DNA from: Saturnia japonica
Taxonomy: Eukaryota > Arthropoda > Insecta > Lepidoptera > Saturniidae
Length of the DNA stretch: 64,000 bases
Assembly: GCA_033032175.1 (NCBI GenBank)
Contig: CM065320.1
Span: forward strand, 4,588,001-4,652,000
Reading direction: 5' to 3'
This document shows positions 33,801-48,800 of the stretch, piece by piece. The position numbers and the translations under genes are program-made. Position 1 is the stretch's first letter; every line of letters starts with the position of its first letter. The notes below the pieces were generated by a model. That model saw only the letters and a program-made list of their open reading frames with translations. It was not told the DNA's origin and searched no databases.

Positions 33801-36800
33801 CCTGGGTATCTTCAAGTCTCGAGTGAATAGGTACCTTCTAGGCAAGGGTGCTCCATCGTAGATCACAACACTTACGATCAGGCAAGGTAATGGTCAAACG
33901 CAAGCCTATCCATAGTAATAAAAAAAAGAATGCATATGCCAGGGGATCGGATTTGAAACTGATTGATATTGCTATTGCTGATTGCTGATTGATATTGCGA
34001 AATAAGCGACTTAATTATACTCTGGCAATGATTTGTCACCAATGAAAGTAAAGAGTGGAGCACGGCTTCTCCTAGAAATAAAACTTCCGTTTAAAGTGGA
34101 GCAAGAGATGAAAGGGCACGATGGAGCCTTGGTAAAGCCACTCACGTTAATTTTTTTTAAACAGATGTTAATTGTGATTCATTCCCTATAGGTATTATAA
34201 ATATGTATTTTGTGTTAAGTAACTTATCTCGGACCTTTATTTTTTCTTGATCGGGAAAAATTTGATTAAAAATATCCATTGTTGCACACTATTTATTATT
34301 ATCATGACATACTTCTAGGAACATTTGTACCGGAAATTTCTGTCTTCTAGCATCTGAGATACATAAAATGTATTTATATTGTATGTTTATAAAATATATG
34401 TTGAAGAAATTCTTTGTACTATCGTCGGAAACATCGATTATCTCAGGAACATTAACCAGAGTACCTGTCGAAAACACGTATAAACACCCATAGATGTTTA
34501 CCACGATATACTAAAAAGAGGAGAGGAAAATCAACCAATAAAGCTTAGAATTCCAATGGAAACAGAATTATTACAAGTTGCACTATTTGAGATTAAATTT
34601 GTTCATCTTGTGTCTGGGAGGGGCGACAGAGCCAATAGCAACTGTGATTCATCGGTCTTGAGGATGAATTCACGATATTTTACGAGAAAACGTGGGTCGT
34701 GATTCATTCATGGAACTGCATCCGCATGCCCCTCCGCGCCGCATGGGATACTCTCATTCATATTCAATATTTATTTTACTGCCCTAAGTGTTTTTCAGTG
34801 AACTCATGACGTTACTTCGAGAAGTAGGTACTAACATTATTATGATTGTTGATTATTAATATATAGTTTTGAGATTAATGTATGAATGTGCTCATATGGA
34901 TTAGGTTATAAACAAAATGTAGTTTTGAAAGTGTGTTTATTTTTTATTGTAAGCTATGTGGTTAGTTGGTCAGTATGAGTCAGATATGTATACCATTATT
35001 GTTATTTTTAATTAGGCAATAAAAAGTACTCTTGATAAAATATTTAAAAAATCTGGTAGTTATAATAATAACATTTCAATCAAACTTATTACTCTTTAAA
35101 TCAATAAAACCATTTTAGATTATCGTCTCGCTGTACAACGTGTCTTCATTTTGCATGCATAGTGCGCGTGATCAACAGAACAAATATTGGTCTCGAACAT
35201 TTTATTCAGTACATTGCATTACTTTATTCTTATTCCCTGTCGTAAATACCAGTTGATAATACAGTTATTGGCGTATTATAAGGTAGCATAGGATCTAACT
35301 GTGAAATTTATAAACTAAAAACCAAGCAAGAATGTCAACACTGACTCAACAAAATGGTAGTAATGTGCTTTCCTTCTCAATAAAATATTACGTATATTTA
35401 TATTACTTTATTTTCTTTATTCACATGCGAAATAGGGAATAAGACGTTTGTAAAACAAATATACAATTATACATAATATAATACTCTACTCTATAATATA
35501 CGAGATAGTAAACAAAATGAAAAGAAACTCTTAAAAGTGTACAATAATATGCATTTGATAAGATAACAAGTAGTATGTAACATATTCATGTTACATAGAA
35601 GTGACACACATATATATATATAATCACGTTTGACACATATTAAAGTTTGAAGAATTTTTAACATTATGTCCTCCATTTGTACTTTTTCGTGCAATAAAGA
35701 ATATAATAATAATTAACTGGCTGACTGACATACTAGCGACATATTAACGAACCTGCCCGGTAAAGCTGTAAAAGCCATCAGCAGCTCTGTTTTTGGATAG
35801 GGCCCCTCAGCGTAACAGTAATGTCAAGAAGGTAAGGGAAAAAAGAAACCCAAACTACTGCGGTTAGGACCGTGAAAATTTTACTTGCGGGTTTCTTTTA
35901 CACTGTACGAAACTAGCACTAAGAAAGGATTTTTGGAAATTCAACTCCTAAGGTGGTGAAAAATGGGGATGAAACTTTGTATGACAATCCGCCATTTTTG
36001 AAAATCGATTTATGAAAATTGGTATTTAGCAATGCGGTTAATAATGGGACATAACTTAACTATGATGCAAGCAAAGCCGCAGGCAAACCGCTTGAGTATT
36101 ATAGTCATGTTAGAGAAATATCGTCGGAAATATTACATTTCTGCATAAGTATTAGTGGTAAAAATTCAGTAAACCCAAACGATATAACAGAAGGCTAAAA
36201 TATTATAATTTTATTATGAATTTTTCAAAATATACTTCTTAAGGCGCGTTATAAAAATAATTGAAACTGAATTTTACGATGTGCGCGCACAATGTAACAA
36301 AAAGTCTAAATTATAAAGTTGCTTGCTATGAAGGGATGAGCCGAATGAGGTTTACACCAAAACCGAACTCTTGCAATATTTAATTTTGCAATAATTACCA
36401 GCATATTCTACGCTTTTTTGGTAGTGGGTAATGAATGATTGATGATCTATTCAAATTTATGAAGTCTTAGCAAAAAATATAGCTTTGGATAAACAACCCT
36501 TTTCAATTTTTGAAGAGCATGCATTTAAGCGATTGATGTCTTTAGTGAAGCCCCTATACCAAGATTCGCTTACGAGTCTAGTGGTTATTTCAGATTTTCA
36601 AAAAATATGAAGATTTGATTCGACAAGTGTATTCAAAGATCATCATTATATGGCAAATGACTTGTGAAGTTTATTATCATCAATTCCGTCAATCAATTCA
36701 TCGATCAAATGAAGACTTTTCCTTACATCTTCATCATTTATTGGTCATTAGAGTAAAATATTGTTTTACACAATCCTGAGATTTGTTCTCTTAATTACCA

Positions 36801-39800
36801 CCAAACATTGTGAAACTAATTCATCACTTTATTTCCTCTACATTACAAACTATTGTGCCATTTTTATTTTGACTTTGTCAGCATTCGATCTTCGGTTCAA
36901 ACTACGGTAAAACTGCCGAACTTCTGTTAAATTAAACGTTTGCCGAATTTCGGTTCCACCCCTACTTATAATTTCTAATGTGTGTGCACAATTACATGCA
37001 TCATGATGATGCAATGATAATATAATCCCCTGATTTATGTACTGATAGTTATAGTTTTTACTAAAAAATGTAACAAGGTAAACTAAAAATTTATTAAACC
37101 TACCCCCACTTAAGTAACTTTATTCATTGAGGTCATTCCAAAAAGCCCAAACACGATATCTCTGCTGTAAGTTGGTGAGGAGTTAGGTAACTTACAGATT
37201 CCAAATGACTCTGCAGCATCAGCTTAAGTTTTTTCTAATATCAGTGAAGTAACAGAATATCAAAGCTCGACTCAATCAGACCTGTTGAATATGTTTACAT
37301 CTATTTTCAACAAGAAAAGAGCTGATAATCTTCAATTATAAACTCTCTCGATTAAGTCACCTTTAAAACAACAAAAAAACTAGATCAAAATCAGTTCTTC
37401 CGTTTGTGAACTACGAACTACGATGCTACAAATAGTCACACAATACACGTATACGCAGATACACCGATACACACGTGAAACTTTTTGCGTCGGGAGTTAA
37501 AAAACAACGAGAAGCGCAAATGACAATTTCTGATAGTATTGATTATTAAAATAAAAAGAGGAATGCTAAAGTTTTAGTTATGGCGGTTTATTTCAGCTAT
37601 CATGTACATTATTTGTCAAATGTATTTTCCTGGCAACGCCATAATGTTAATTCTTCATCAAAATTAATTATTCAGACATGATTTTAAAGCCCTTTTCCTT
37701 GCTGTTGTTTTCATATAATTTTTTTTAATTAAAATTAGGAATGCCATCTGTTGATATGCTAATGAACATAATATTGAAGGCACCATATATTAACAACAAC
37801 CTGCATAACTAACAAGTTTATTTGTTAGATTGCTTACATTCTATTAGGTCCTTACTTATCAAATTGGTGTTATGTTGAACTGGCCACTTTGATCTCAAAT
37901 ATCCGGCGTTTGGTTAGGAATTCCAAATTCAAATTTAGTCTTGTGTTTTAATATTTCAAATTTGGTCATTCATTCGTGAGTTCCACCGTGGTATCAGAGC
38001 TGCAGAAACAGCTCGAAGTATTAATGATGTGTATGTGGACACTACTGGTAAAAGAAAGCACGGTACGTTTTAGGTTCCAACGTTTTTGTTCTGGAAATTT
38101 TGAACTACGATACAAACCCATACAAAGTAATTTAAGAAGTTATGAGCTCGATTTATAAGTTGAACGAGAAATCACGTTTGTTATTTCCAAAATTCTAAAC
38201 CTAGTACTCCCACAGGCAATACATGCAAAGGAATGTATTAATGAAAGTGAAAGGGTTTAAGCTCATTCTTACAATTCGCACAGATACCTAAAATTTTTAA
38301 GTTCCAAGAAAATAATATACCTAATTGCTTAAAATTAAGTAAGAATAGATTTTTCGTTATCGTTAAAGTACGTAAACTTATGACCTTTGTAATATGTAAA
38401 TTGAAAGACATTTTAATTACAAATCACTTCGTACGATTATTATATTTAAGTCAATATTTTAAATTATACTTAACTATAATTAAACAAAAAATAACTTATC
38501 CATTCTTGTTGTAATAATCAACACTGTTCCGTGTTTAAAACAATATAAACTGACGTAAAAAGATATGCTTAGGATAGGTAACATGCAAAACATGTCTAAG
38601 TTATAAAAAATTGAAGACCTTAAAATTGGCTTGATAAATGTAATTTCGATATTATATTCTCACGAGTTTATTTCTCATTTGAGATTTTAAGTTTTAATAA
38701 ATCTAGCCATTCGTATACGATATTCAGAACTCGATATTTACTAATAGGTATAATAATTACTCGTATAGTAATTCAAATCACGTCGACCGGCGCTAAAATA
38801 CTTCACGTACCTCGTTGTCGTTACTTATAAATGCAAAACTAAACTTGTACCTACCTACCTATCGGTAGTGGTAATTTGCATTAAAACACGTGATGATTCT
38901 TTTAATACATAGAACAAGGAACATGTTTGTCTCGTCATTGTTAAATTCCATACAGTGTTTTTGCCAAACCGTGGCCCCAAAGCAATGTGGTGCGATGTCG
39001 TTTCAAGGTTACATTAACCGATCATGAGAATTATTACTTAAAGATTATATGTAAGAAACTAATCATTTTATGTAATTTTTTTACAATAACTGCATTACTG
39101 TGTATAATTTTAAACGAACTTAGTAGTAGTTATTTTCGTCATTGCAGGTTTTAAGATTTATAAGACGCTAATATAGTGTAATAGATTTTTATTTAACAAT
39201 GTGCCGTTTGTTGTTCATCGTTTTAAAAAAAAAATAGATGTTTTTCAGCCGCACTCAGAAACGTTCATTAATTTAGGACTAATGAATATTTAACTATATT
39301 TAATAAATATAATAATATTTAACCATTAAATATCTTAATGACAGATTACTCTCAGAGTCAACATTTAAACTTATATTAGTTAATGACAACTTTAAGGAAG
39401 CATTGAGCTGTGACGGTCAATACTTCGTTATCGACATGTCGATAAGTTCAGATGTTGCCACAAAAATAAATACGTTAGAAATTTTCCGTAAGATTAATAA
39501 GTTTTTCTTAAATCACATCCTTACTTTTATTAACAAAAATCTGTATTTGTATTTCCTATACTTTGTTTTTACTACAAAATAAATATATAAATAGTAGTTA
39601 TACCTAAAATTATTCATAAGTGTATAAATTGTATATGCTGTGGCAATGCAAAGCGTCTTTAGTGTTAAAAAGTTACAAACATTCAAAAATTTCTTTATAT
39701 TTCATAAAATCTATACTTTGATTAATTTTTATGTAACATTTTAGTTAAAAACAAATCTTTCATCACTTTTAAAAGCCACTCCCGTTCTTAACTCACTAAA

Positions 39801-42800
39801 GAAAAATACATATTACACTAAAACAAAGTCATTACTACTCAAATCACAGTCCCACAGTGAGGGACACAAATCACTGACCACACTATGACTTATGCCAGTA
39901 TACTTTCCGTTTATATTTAACAGAAACAATGATCCAATGCGCCAATAAATTCACGAAAATTTTTTTTTATACTACAACTATTCGAAACATGCATACTGCC
40001 CACATGATGGTAAGCGGCACTGTAGCCTATGGACTCCCTTCCTCACTCCAAGGAGCTCTGGAAACCCTACTTATCGCAGCATCACAACACAAGGTCATTT
40101 GGCAGCGATATTCTGTAGAGTGTAGGTATTCCACCAGTTGGGCTGCCCCAAGTAGAGAGAAATCTCCAAAGAAATTTCTCTGTGCACTACCTCGCTTAAT
40201 TTAGTGATAAATCTGTGGATTTGAATTTTTATCGTTACTCTAAGCATGCATATAACTTATTTAAATATGACTACTCGCTTTTCTTTTAAATACAAGTCAC
40301 ATTTAGTAGCTTTACTCTAATTAATATTGGTTTATTTCACCATTTCATTTAAGATTTACTTAAATAGATCATTATAATATTTACTCTTGTTACCATTCAT
40401 ATATTTCCTTAAAGGTTTTTATTAATTTCGATGAGTTTTTATTAAATAGCAATGTATTCATTACTACACTCATTATAATTACATCATCATAAAAATCCTG
40501 TATCAGTCAGTCACTTCATATAAAATAGGACTTTAAAAAAATCCAAACATTATTTCTTAACTTCAAGCATTTTAAATGAACGTTTCAACCAATCAACTGT
40601 TTCAATAATTCTACGTCAATGCTATGGTTACGGGACAGATATATTATAAGAAAATAAATGAATATACTATGTATGTATTTAACTCAAAGCCAATAAAATA
40701 GTTGCGTCCGTTGTTGTAAAACAAAGAGAGGTAATTGCATTAAACCCGTAACAGGTAAAAGCTCATATATAAAGGAATACTATGTTAAATATAACTGCTA
40801 TTTAAACCTATCATAAAATAGAATAGAATGAAATATTTTATTTATTAAACAACTAGTTCTTATACATTAACAATTATGTTGACGACAGTAGATACTACTA
40901 TTAACTATGTCATAGTCGATAACGTCGCCAAACACAAAACAAATAAATAAAATTTATAACAAAATAAAGTAGGAAATAATTATACAAAAATTTGGACAGT
41001 ATGTGTGTGTTTTATGTTCTATGTTGTCTTAAATTGTCGGTCGGATAGCCCACCATGTAACTGGTGGAAAGGGGATTGAGTCCTATCATGACAACGAAAA
41101 ATAGTAGCAAAATATTGTCACGAGCAGCTGTGATTAGCTTTGATCCTGTAGGTAATGTTGGAAGCACTTGTGTTTAGTATCGATGGATTCAGTAAAGGCA
41201 ACTAAATATTCATTATTCTAAATAATATTTACAATAAATTACCTATCAGAATGTACGTTCGGTCAATTCAATCACCGTTGCTCAAGACATTTAACTTCTT
41301 TGTAATTAATGATTATGAAACATGGATAATTTAAAACGATACAAAGCGTTTTTTAACAGAGCTCATTTGACCAATTTATATTTTCTTTATATCAATGATT
41401 AGCGTCTATAAAACGCAAAATTTAAATAACCTAGCTTGTATCAGCGGTTGCGCCCACGCAAAGTTTCTATTCTCTCGTTCAAACCGGCATGAATGTTTTC
41501 ATCGGCATAAAAGTACATTTAAAAGAAATATCTTTAGTAAATGACAAAAGGGATTTATTGTACCGATTTTATATAATACGTTGCTTCAATCATTCCGAAA
41601 TAAGTTCAATAAATTAAAGTACGACTAAATATAGGAGTGTAAAAAATAAATTATACGTTTCATTTATTCTTAATGTGGAAAAACATATTAGAAATTAGAA
41701 AACTCTACAAATATAGTGGAGGGATTTGAAAATATTATTAATTATATTACATACTATTTGATTGTTAACGTATTCGATGATTTCTAGGTACTTCTTGATG
41801 TGTGTATATTTGTTGTTCTACTGTCTGCATAGGTAGGCATTGGAAAATACGAGGTTATTTTATAAACATTTAAAATATAGCTTCCTTCTACCCCACTTGG
41901 GTATTTTGTTATTTAAATAGTAAATAAACTACTTGTAACTAAGATTAAGTATAATAAAATAAAATCAGATAAAAAACATAATAAAAAAAAATTGGAAAAT
42001 CACTTGTTTTGTTCAAGAGTTTAAAGTCAATTAAAGACAGCTACTAGAAAAGGGAAATAATGAATGTCAATGCGGTCGATCCAGTCGGATATTTTTTTGT
42101 AGTTGCTGGATTTTCCAGTAGTGATTAATGGTCACGTACTTCATGGTCATTATTTAATACGATAAATTGACGTTTTCTAGTACTGTGATAAATATAGTAT
42201 ACTTTAAACAGTTATCTAAATTCTATATAGGTAAAACAATATTTTATATCTTGACATAAGAAAAGAAACACATAATATATTGTATTCAGTCTTCCAAACT
42301 TAAACGGAGTTTTATACGCCAAAAATGAATATACAGCAAAACGCTGTTCTAAATATAGTTTTTATCTTATTTGAACATTTAACAACATTAATCTGTTCCG
42401 CCCATTGGAGTAATTAAGGTAAACATCAGCTATTTTAAACTTGTAGAGTAGTAGTACTGACATCAGTATAGATGCGAGATTATGATATACATATGTGTGT
42501 GTTTCGATTGCAGAACACTGAGTAAAATTTTAACATTAAAACACATACATACATAAATCACGCCTATTTCCCAACAGGGTAGGCAGATACCACGTACTTC
42601 CACCTGCTGCGATCCTGGCATACATCTTTCGCTTCTTCAACATTCATTAATCTTTTCATGCATGCTCGTCGGTTTAGAGTACTCTTGACCTGACCTTTCT
42701 ACAGAACGTCTCCCATTTGATCGATAAATGTTCGTCTAGGCCTTCCTCTTCCAACCGATTCCTTTCACACTCGCATCATAAATTTGTTTAGTCATTCTTC

Positions 42801-45800
42801 TTTCATTCATCCTCTCAACATGCTCAAACCATCTAAGCATCCCTTTCTCAATCCGTGTGACTATATCTTCTTTCACACCACAAAGCTCTCTTATCACACT
42901 ATTTCTTATCCTGTCACTCAATTTTACTCCTAACATACCTCTTAGCGCTCTCATTTCTACTGCATTTATTTATATATATTTCTTTCTTTCTTTCTAAAAA
43001 AATAATTAAAACAACTATAGGATTACTAAACTTCATAGTACCATACTACAGTCTGTTATCATATTACAATTTCCGTTCACAATAACTTAAATTAGGTCAT
43101 AATAATAACATGCCAAGTTTTTGGAAGGAACTTGCAAATTTTTTAATGTATGTAATTTTGTGATCTTTTACACTATAATATGTTTTAGTTGTTTTACCTG
43201 ATATAGTTTGGTTATCGAAATTCATTTCCGGATTCATGTGCTTTGTTTATTTAATAGGTCAAGCGAATTCGGGCCTCTGAATTTCAAATTTTCACAAAAT
43301 TTTCTCAAAAAGCAAAATAGCTATCCGCCAGTTTACTAAAGCTTTATATAAATAAAATATACTGAGTATGTATACTCGTACCCGTATATTGAAGAAGAAA
43401 AGAACAAATTTCAAAAAATACTTTTTAAATAAATAGTAATATGTATTATAATGTAATAAAAAATCCTAGAAATAAAAAATAAGATATAAATCATATTATG
43501 AAGTCAATAGGGTGGTATTTGCGAAGACGTATTGTTTTTCACTAAAAATGGCTGTTGTGGCTAGACATCATTATAAAAATTAAAATAATGTGTGAACTGT
43601 TTGAGTTCTGTGAACTTATTGTTGAACAATGACTATGACTTTTATGTAATTCTTTGATTATAGTTTGAAGAGTATACTTGTACATATGAAAAATTATTAT
43701 TAAATGCCTTTACTGGAACGTGACACTTTTTGTAGACGTCCGATATAGATTGTTATACAAGATAAATTAAGAACGGTCGATGAATTTCAATTGTGTTTAT
43801 TTTATATAAGATAATCGTGATGTCACCTCTATAAGTGTATCAACGGTTTTGTGATCGTCAGTACACAATATAGTTAAAAATAAGATCAAGGATAGTGACA
43901 GAAGCGTTAGCTTTCAAAATGAAAATTAAAGTCAAAAATGTTTTATTCAATTTAGGCCCTAAACAGGCACTTATAAATGTCAATGCACTACCACCGCACC
44001 AGTTCAGAAAACATCGAATCATCGAGAAGAACCGACAAGAAACTCGTTCGAGTTATGAACATCTTTTCTTCTTTTGTTATTTTTTTTTTACAGTATTAAT
44101 TTTTATACAGTTATTATCATATTTAGTAGATGTACAGAGAGGAATCACATCCAGACATCACCGTCACTCACGTAATGATATAACTCTATAATACTTTTTC
44201 AACAATACAATTTTCTTAATATGATTCTTGAATTTATTATCCGGCAAATTATAATGTGCGTAGGATGTTTATTATAGAACCTAACACAAGTACCTAAAAA
44301 CTTGTATTTGTTTTACTAAGTCTAAAAAATGGAATGACTATTTTATATTTATTTATAGTATTGAAATTGTGCCAGTTATTTACTACAAGTTCAAAATTAT
44401 CTACATTTATGAGAAGGTACATTATATTTTCTAAGATGTATTGTCAGCACTTATACTGATATTGGTTTGGTTTTAGCAATCATAGATGGATATCGGGGTC
44501 ATATCAAAACTTTACGACTAATAACATAAAAAAACACTAACATCAATCACTTGAGCTATTCCGCGGCCATCGTAAAGCAACAAACATATGTGTAATTGAA
44601 ACAATTTACTGCAAAAGTCATATACGGAATTACCGACTAGAATATGAACATGAGTCGTAACATCTTATTAACTAATGATTTTTTGGAACTGTGACGAAAA
44701 CTGATAACAATAATATGACACTTAAAAGTTAATTAGAATAGATCGGCTCTGTTTACGTAATTACTGCCGGGTGGGTATGCTTAAAGTACCGATAACGTTA
44801 CATGTATAGTGGTTTTATAAAATCCAGCTGGTATAGTCTGCTTTTAGTATAATATCGATTAATTCAAAACAGATTACGGGGTTGAATTTTTTATCATATA
44901 CGGATAAATAGACTAAAAATTATTTTTTATATACCACTAAGATAGCAAACAAGGGTAAAGTCCGCTTAATGGTAAGCGGTTACCGTAGCTTATGGACGCT
45001 TGTAACACCAGAGGTATTATTAGCGTGTTGCCGTCTTGAATCTCCTTCCCATAGCAGTTCTGGAAAGCCTACAACATAAGTTTATTTGACTGCAATCTTT
45101 TGTAGGGTGCGAGGTATTTCACCAACTGGGCTGCCCCAATTACAGAGAAATATCCAAAAATATTAATTTCTCGGTTTTGCAATTCGTCCTTTCTTGAGTG
45201 CCTTATCCTCGATTGTAATTGTTTGTCATAAACGCATTAATGATATCAAAATGAGAACGGTACATTATAAGTACATTGTGAACGTTATCAACATTGTTAT
45301 CCGGACACAGTTTGATTTACCGTGTTATATCCGTGCTGGTAAACGAATCGCGTGACAAGATAGTATCGTAAAGAAAAATGCTATAAATAAGCAATTCTTT
45401 TAGGTACTCAATAAAAATAACAACCAAACATTAATTATTAGACTCACGATTTTGACCAAAGATTCTTATAGCAGATATACCTTGTATCGTAAACCGTTCA
45501 GATTTATAGAAGTACATAAACGGATAATTGCACCATTTGTTTACACTTTAAAGTTCTGTTTACACCCAAATAAATTATTCGTGCATGATATTTGTAATAC
45601 GACGTTTATATGTACATATAAAATACATACATACTTTTATATTTAGATTTTATATGTTACTAGCTGTGCCCCACGGTTTCACTCATGTTTTTATCTGCCA
45701 AACACCGCGCCACGCCGCGCGCCGCCAACGTACGCGTGTAGCTTATTATAATTGGTCTCACTTCTCGCAAGTACAAATTATTTAAATTTTTAACGATCTC

Positions 45801-48800
45801 CTAAACTATATGTCCAAATAACATGCTATAAAGAATAAAATAAAGCATAAAATTTTCTTTATGATGATGATCTTTTGTTCGAAAGGATTAATATGCCATG
45901 TCTAAAAATAATGCCGATAAATCACTTTTTTAATTTTCAACATATTTTTTTCTCAAAATACCTTATTGTAACTTATGTATAAGTAAGGGTAAGGTATAGG
46001 CTATCGCAGACTGTTCTTAGATATACTAAGGATCAATATTTTTGTAGAACATTGTATTTACGTTAACGTACGTAGTATTAACCGTTACGTCGGCGCACTC
46101 AGACTTAATTAACAAAAATCATATTTAAGGCCTGCTGAGAGTTGTAGTCTAATATTAGATAACGTATGCTATTCCTCGTGAGTCCAACTAACATACACAA
46201 AAAGAATTTTTCGAATCCGTCTCGTAGTTCCAGAGATTAGCGTGTTTAAATAAACAAACTAACAAACAAACAAAAAACTCTATCGCTTTATTATATTATT
46301 AAGTATTACGTATACAATAGTAATAGTATAGAATCGACATAATATTCAAAGAATTATGTTTCGATTCAAACCTCTGTAGTCGTGTACTGGTCCGGTGCAT
46401 ACGTAGTTTGGCAAAAAAAAAAAAAAAAACGTTTTTTATTTATTTCTCAATTTAAAACGTTTTAAGAATGCTCACCAAAAATCAATTCAATAAGTTTTTT
46501 TTAAACATTAAAAAAAAGCCTAATTTTGTTTTGTTAAAATTATTTTGTCTCGTTATGTAATTTTGTAGTTTACGGTTGACTTTTATAAGTATTCTGAAAT
46601 TTAGTGGTTAGTGTAAATTTATGTAGGTCGCCTCTTTTCAAGAGCGGCCACATACATTCGGAATTCCGTTTCGGAATTTCGATTCGATATATCAAATCGG
46701 GATTTCGAACGCAGTAAATCCATACAAATCTATAGACTATCACAAACATACGGTAGTTTCCTCCGATTCTAAATTCCGTCAATGTTCGTCGTCTCTCAAC
46801 TGAGCCCTGTTATTCCGAACGGAAATAAACGTATGTGTGTGAAATATGTACGGAATTCCGATTTGATATTTTGAATCGAAATTTCGAAACGGAATTCCGA
46901 CTGTATGTGTCCGCTCTAAATCAACTGTTCTCGCTAACGATTTTTTACATTATTAAAGTGACCTTAAATGTTTTCGAGCGCCTTTACTTAAATGTATAAT
47001 AAATATTACACAATATAAATAACATAAATAAAGCACGAGACAAAAAAAAAACTTCAAAACTATTATTACTGATGAACTTAAATTAACTTCAAATGTGAAT
47101 TATGTTCAGCAGTAATAATGATATTTATATATTTTCTTTGTTTCGTGCTTTATTTGTACTCTTTAAGATACTCATTACATATAACGTCAAAGCAAAAAAA
47201 GAGCTCTTTGGTGTAAGTGTCGTATATACTTTCATATGCATTTAGTAAAAAACTGTTATTTTGACATTACAAACAGACACTTGAATTTTATTAATTGTGT
47301 AGACTATTTTATATTTCATAAAGCAAATAAACCTCTTAATATACTATTTAGTTATCAGTATTCACGTGCAAGCCCTGTATAATTCTATGAATGCTTTTAA
47401 AAAGTTATGAAGCGTATTTCTGAGAAAAGGTGTTAGGTCATTCACAGCAAAGTAAGTATGGTAGGTAGGTTAGATAATATTGTATTAATAGTATGTACGT
47501 TTGATAAGACTGACTACAAGCATATTCTCTTTCATTTATTTTTATTTTTTATTTAGCGATACAATCTACTGCACTTACCATCAGGTACAGAGCAGTCACT
47601 TTGCCTAGCTACTATAAAAAATGAGATAATCAAAGTATTAATATAATATATTTAAAAAACACAAAAAAATTAAAGTACACAACGATAACATTAACATGAT
47701 GTAAGCGTGAAATTAAGAATAGTTAAAAAAATAATAATTGAATGATCGACTTGAAAAATATTGGATTTTTTATTTATGATTATTGTGAGAGCAAGTAACC
47801 TTTTTCTAAACCAGTGTGCATCCTAACAAAAAATGCTTTGAGAAGTTTGAATACATAGTATAATATACTAGCGGTGAGCCCGCGACTCCGCACGCGTTTG
47901 TTATTACGCAGTTGTTAAATTTTTTTACGTCCCCTATTTTTTTTTTCTTTTTAATAATGAAACCACGTATGCTTCCCTCTACAAAATTAGAGCAGAATCG
48001 GCTCAGACTTGACGAAAATTGTTTTTTTTTTAATTCTTTTGTTTTGCTATTTCTAAAAGTAATATTGAAAATCGTTATAGTATCAATTATGGAATAACTT
48101 ACACTTCCTGTGTACAAAATTTCATAATTTTTTTAAATTCGATTTCTAAAGTGTTATTGAAAATTCATATAGCTTATCAATTGACCAATGGCATAAGCTT
48201 CCCGTGTTCAAAATTTCATAACAATGAGTCAAGCTTTTTTGAGTTAAATCGGGACATACAAACAGACAGACAAACAAAAAAATATTCAAGGGCATATTCG
48301 TTAGAAGTGTCCTATATAGTATGTCAATCGGGAAATTTGGAAAAAATATTACATGACTACAGATTTATTTTAATAAATTCAGTAAAAATTTTGAATTGCC
48401 GTTATTTTTCTTGTTTTAGAGGTATTCTCGTTGAAAACCGAGGTATGAAGACCGTTGGCAGATTTTCCCTATGTTGTAAATTCAAAATGTTAAATATTTC
48501 TAATTTTTTAAATCCTTTAATTTTTTTTAGGATTGTGATAAAAATGTATTACAAATGGGTACAAACTACAAACGACTTAGAATTGAACACCGTTAGTATA
48601 TTTTTGATATTTCAAAGTGGGGTGCGGGTCAAATTTGAAAAGTCACTCTTTCCGTTTAAGGTAAACCCGCAAATTAAGGTAGAATAAACGGATACAATCG
48701 AAGCATAATAATATAATCATACGGTAAAACGATTTTTTTTATAATTACAAATTACACAACTTGAAGTATTATTAGGTAAATATAATGATGTTGTGACACA

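Noticed and set aside
43895..44191. 98-codon open frame on +
   Set aside because: It lies within the family H repeat and is not kept open in the other copy at 57.4 kb.
48151..48687. 178-codon open frame on +
   Set aside because: It starts inside the family I retroposon, runs into AT-rich intron DNA, has low-complexity Phe/Ile/Lys/Asn-rich composition and no domain.
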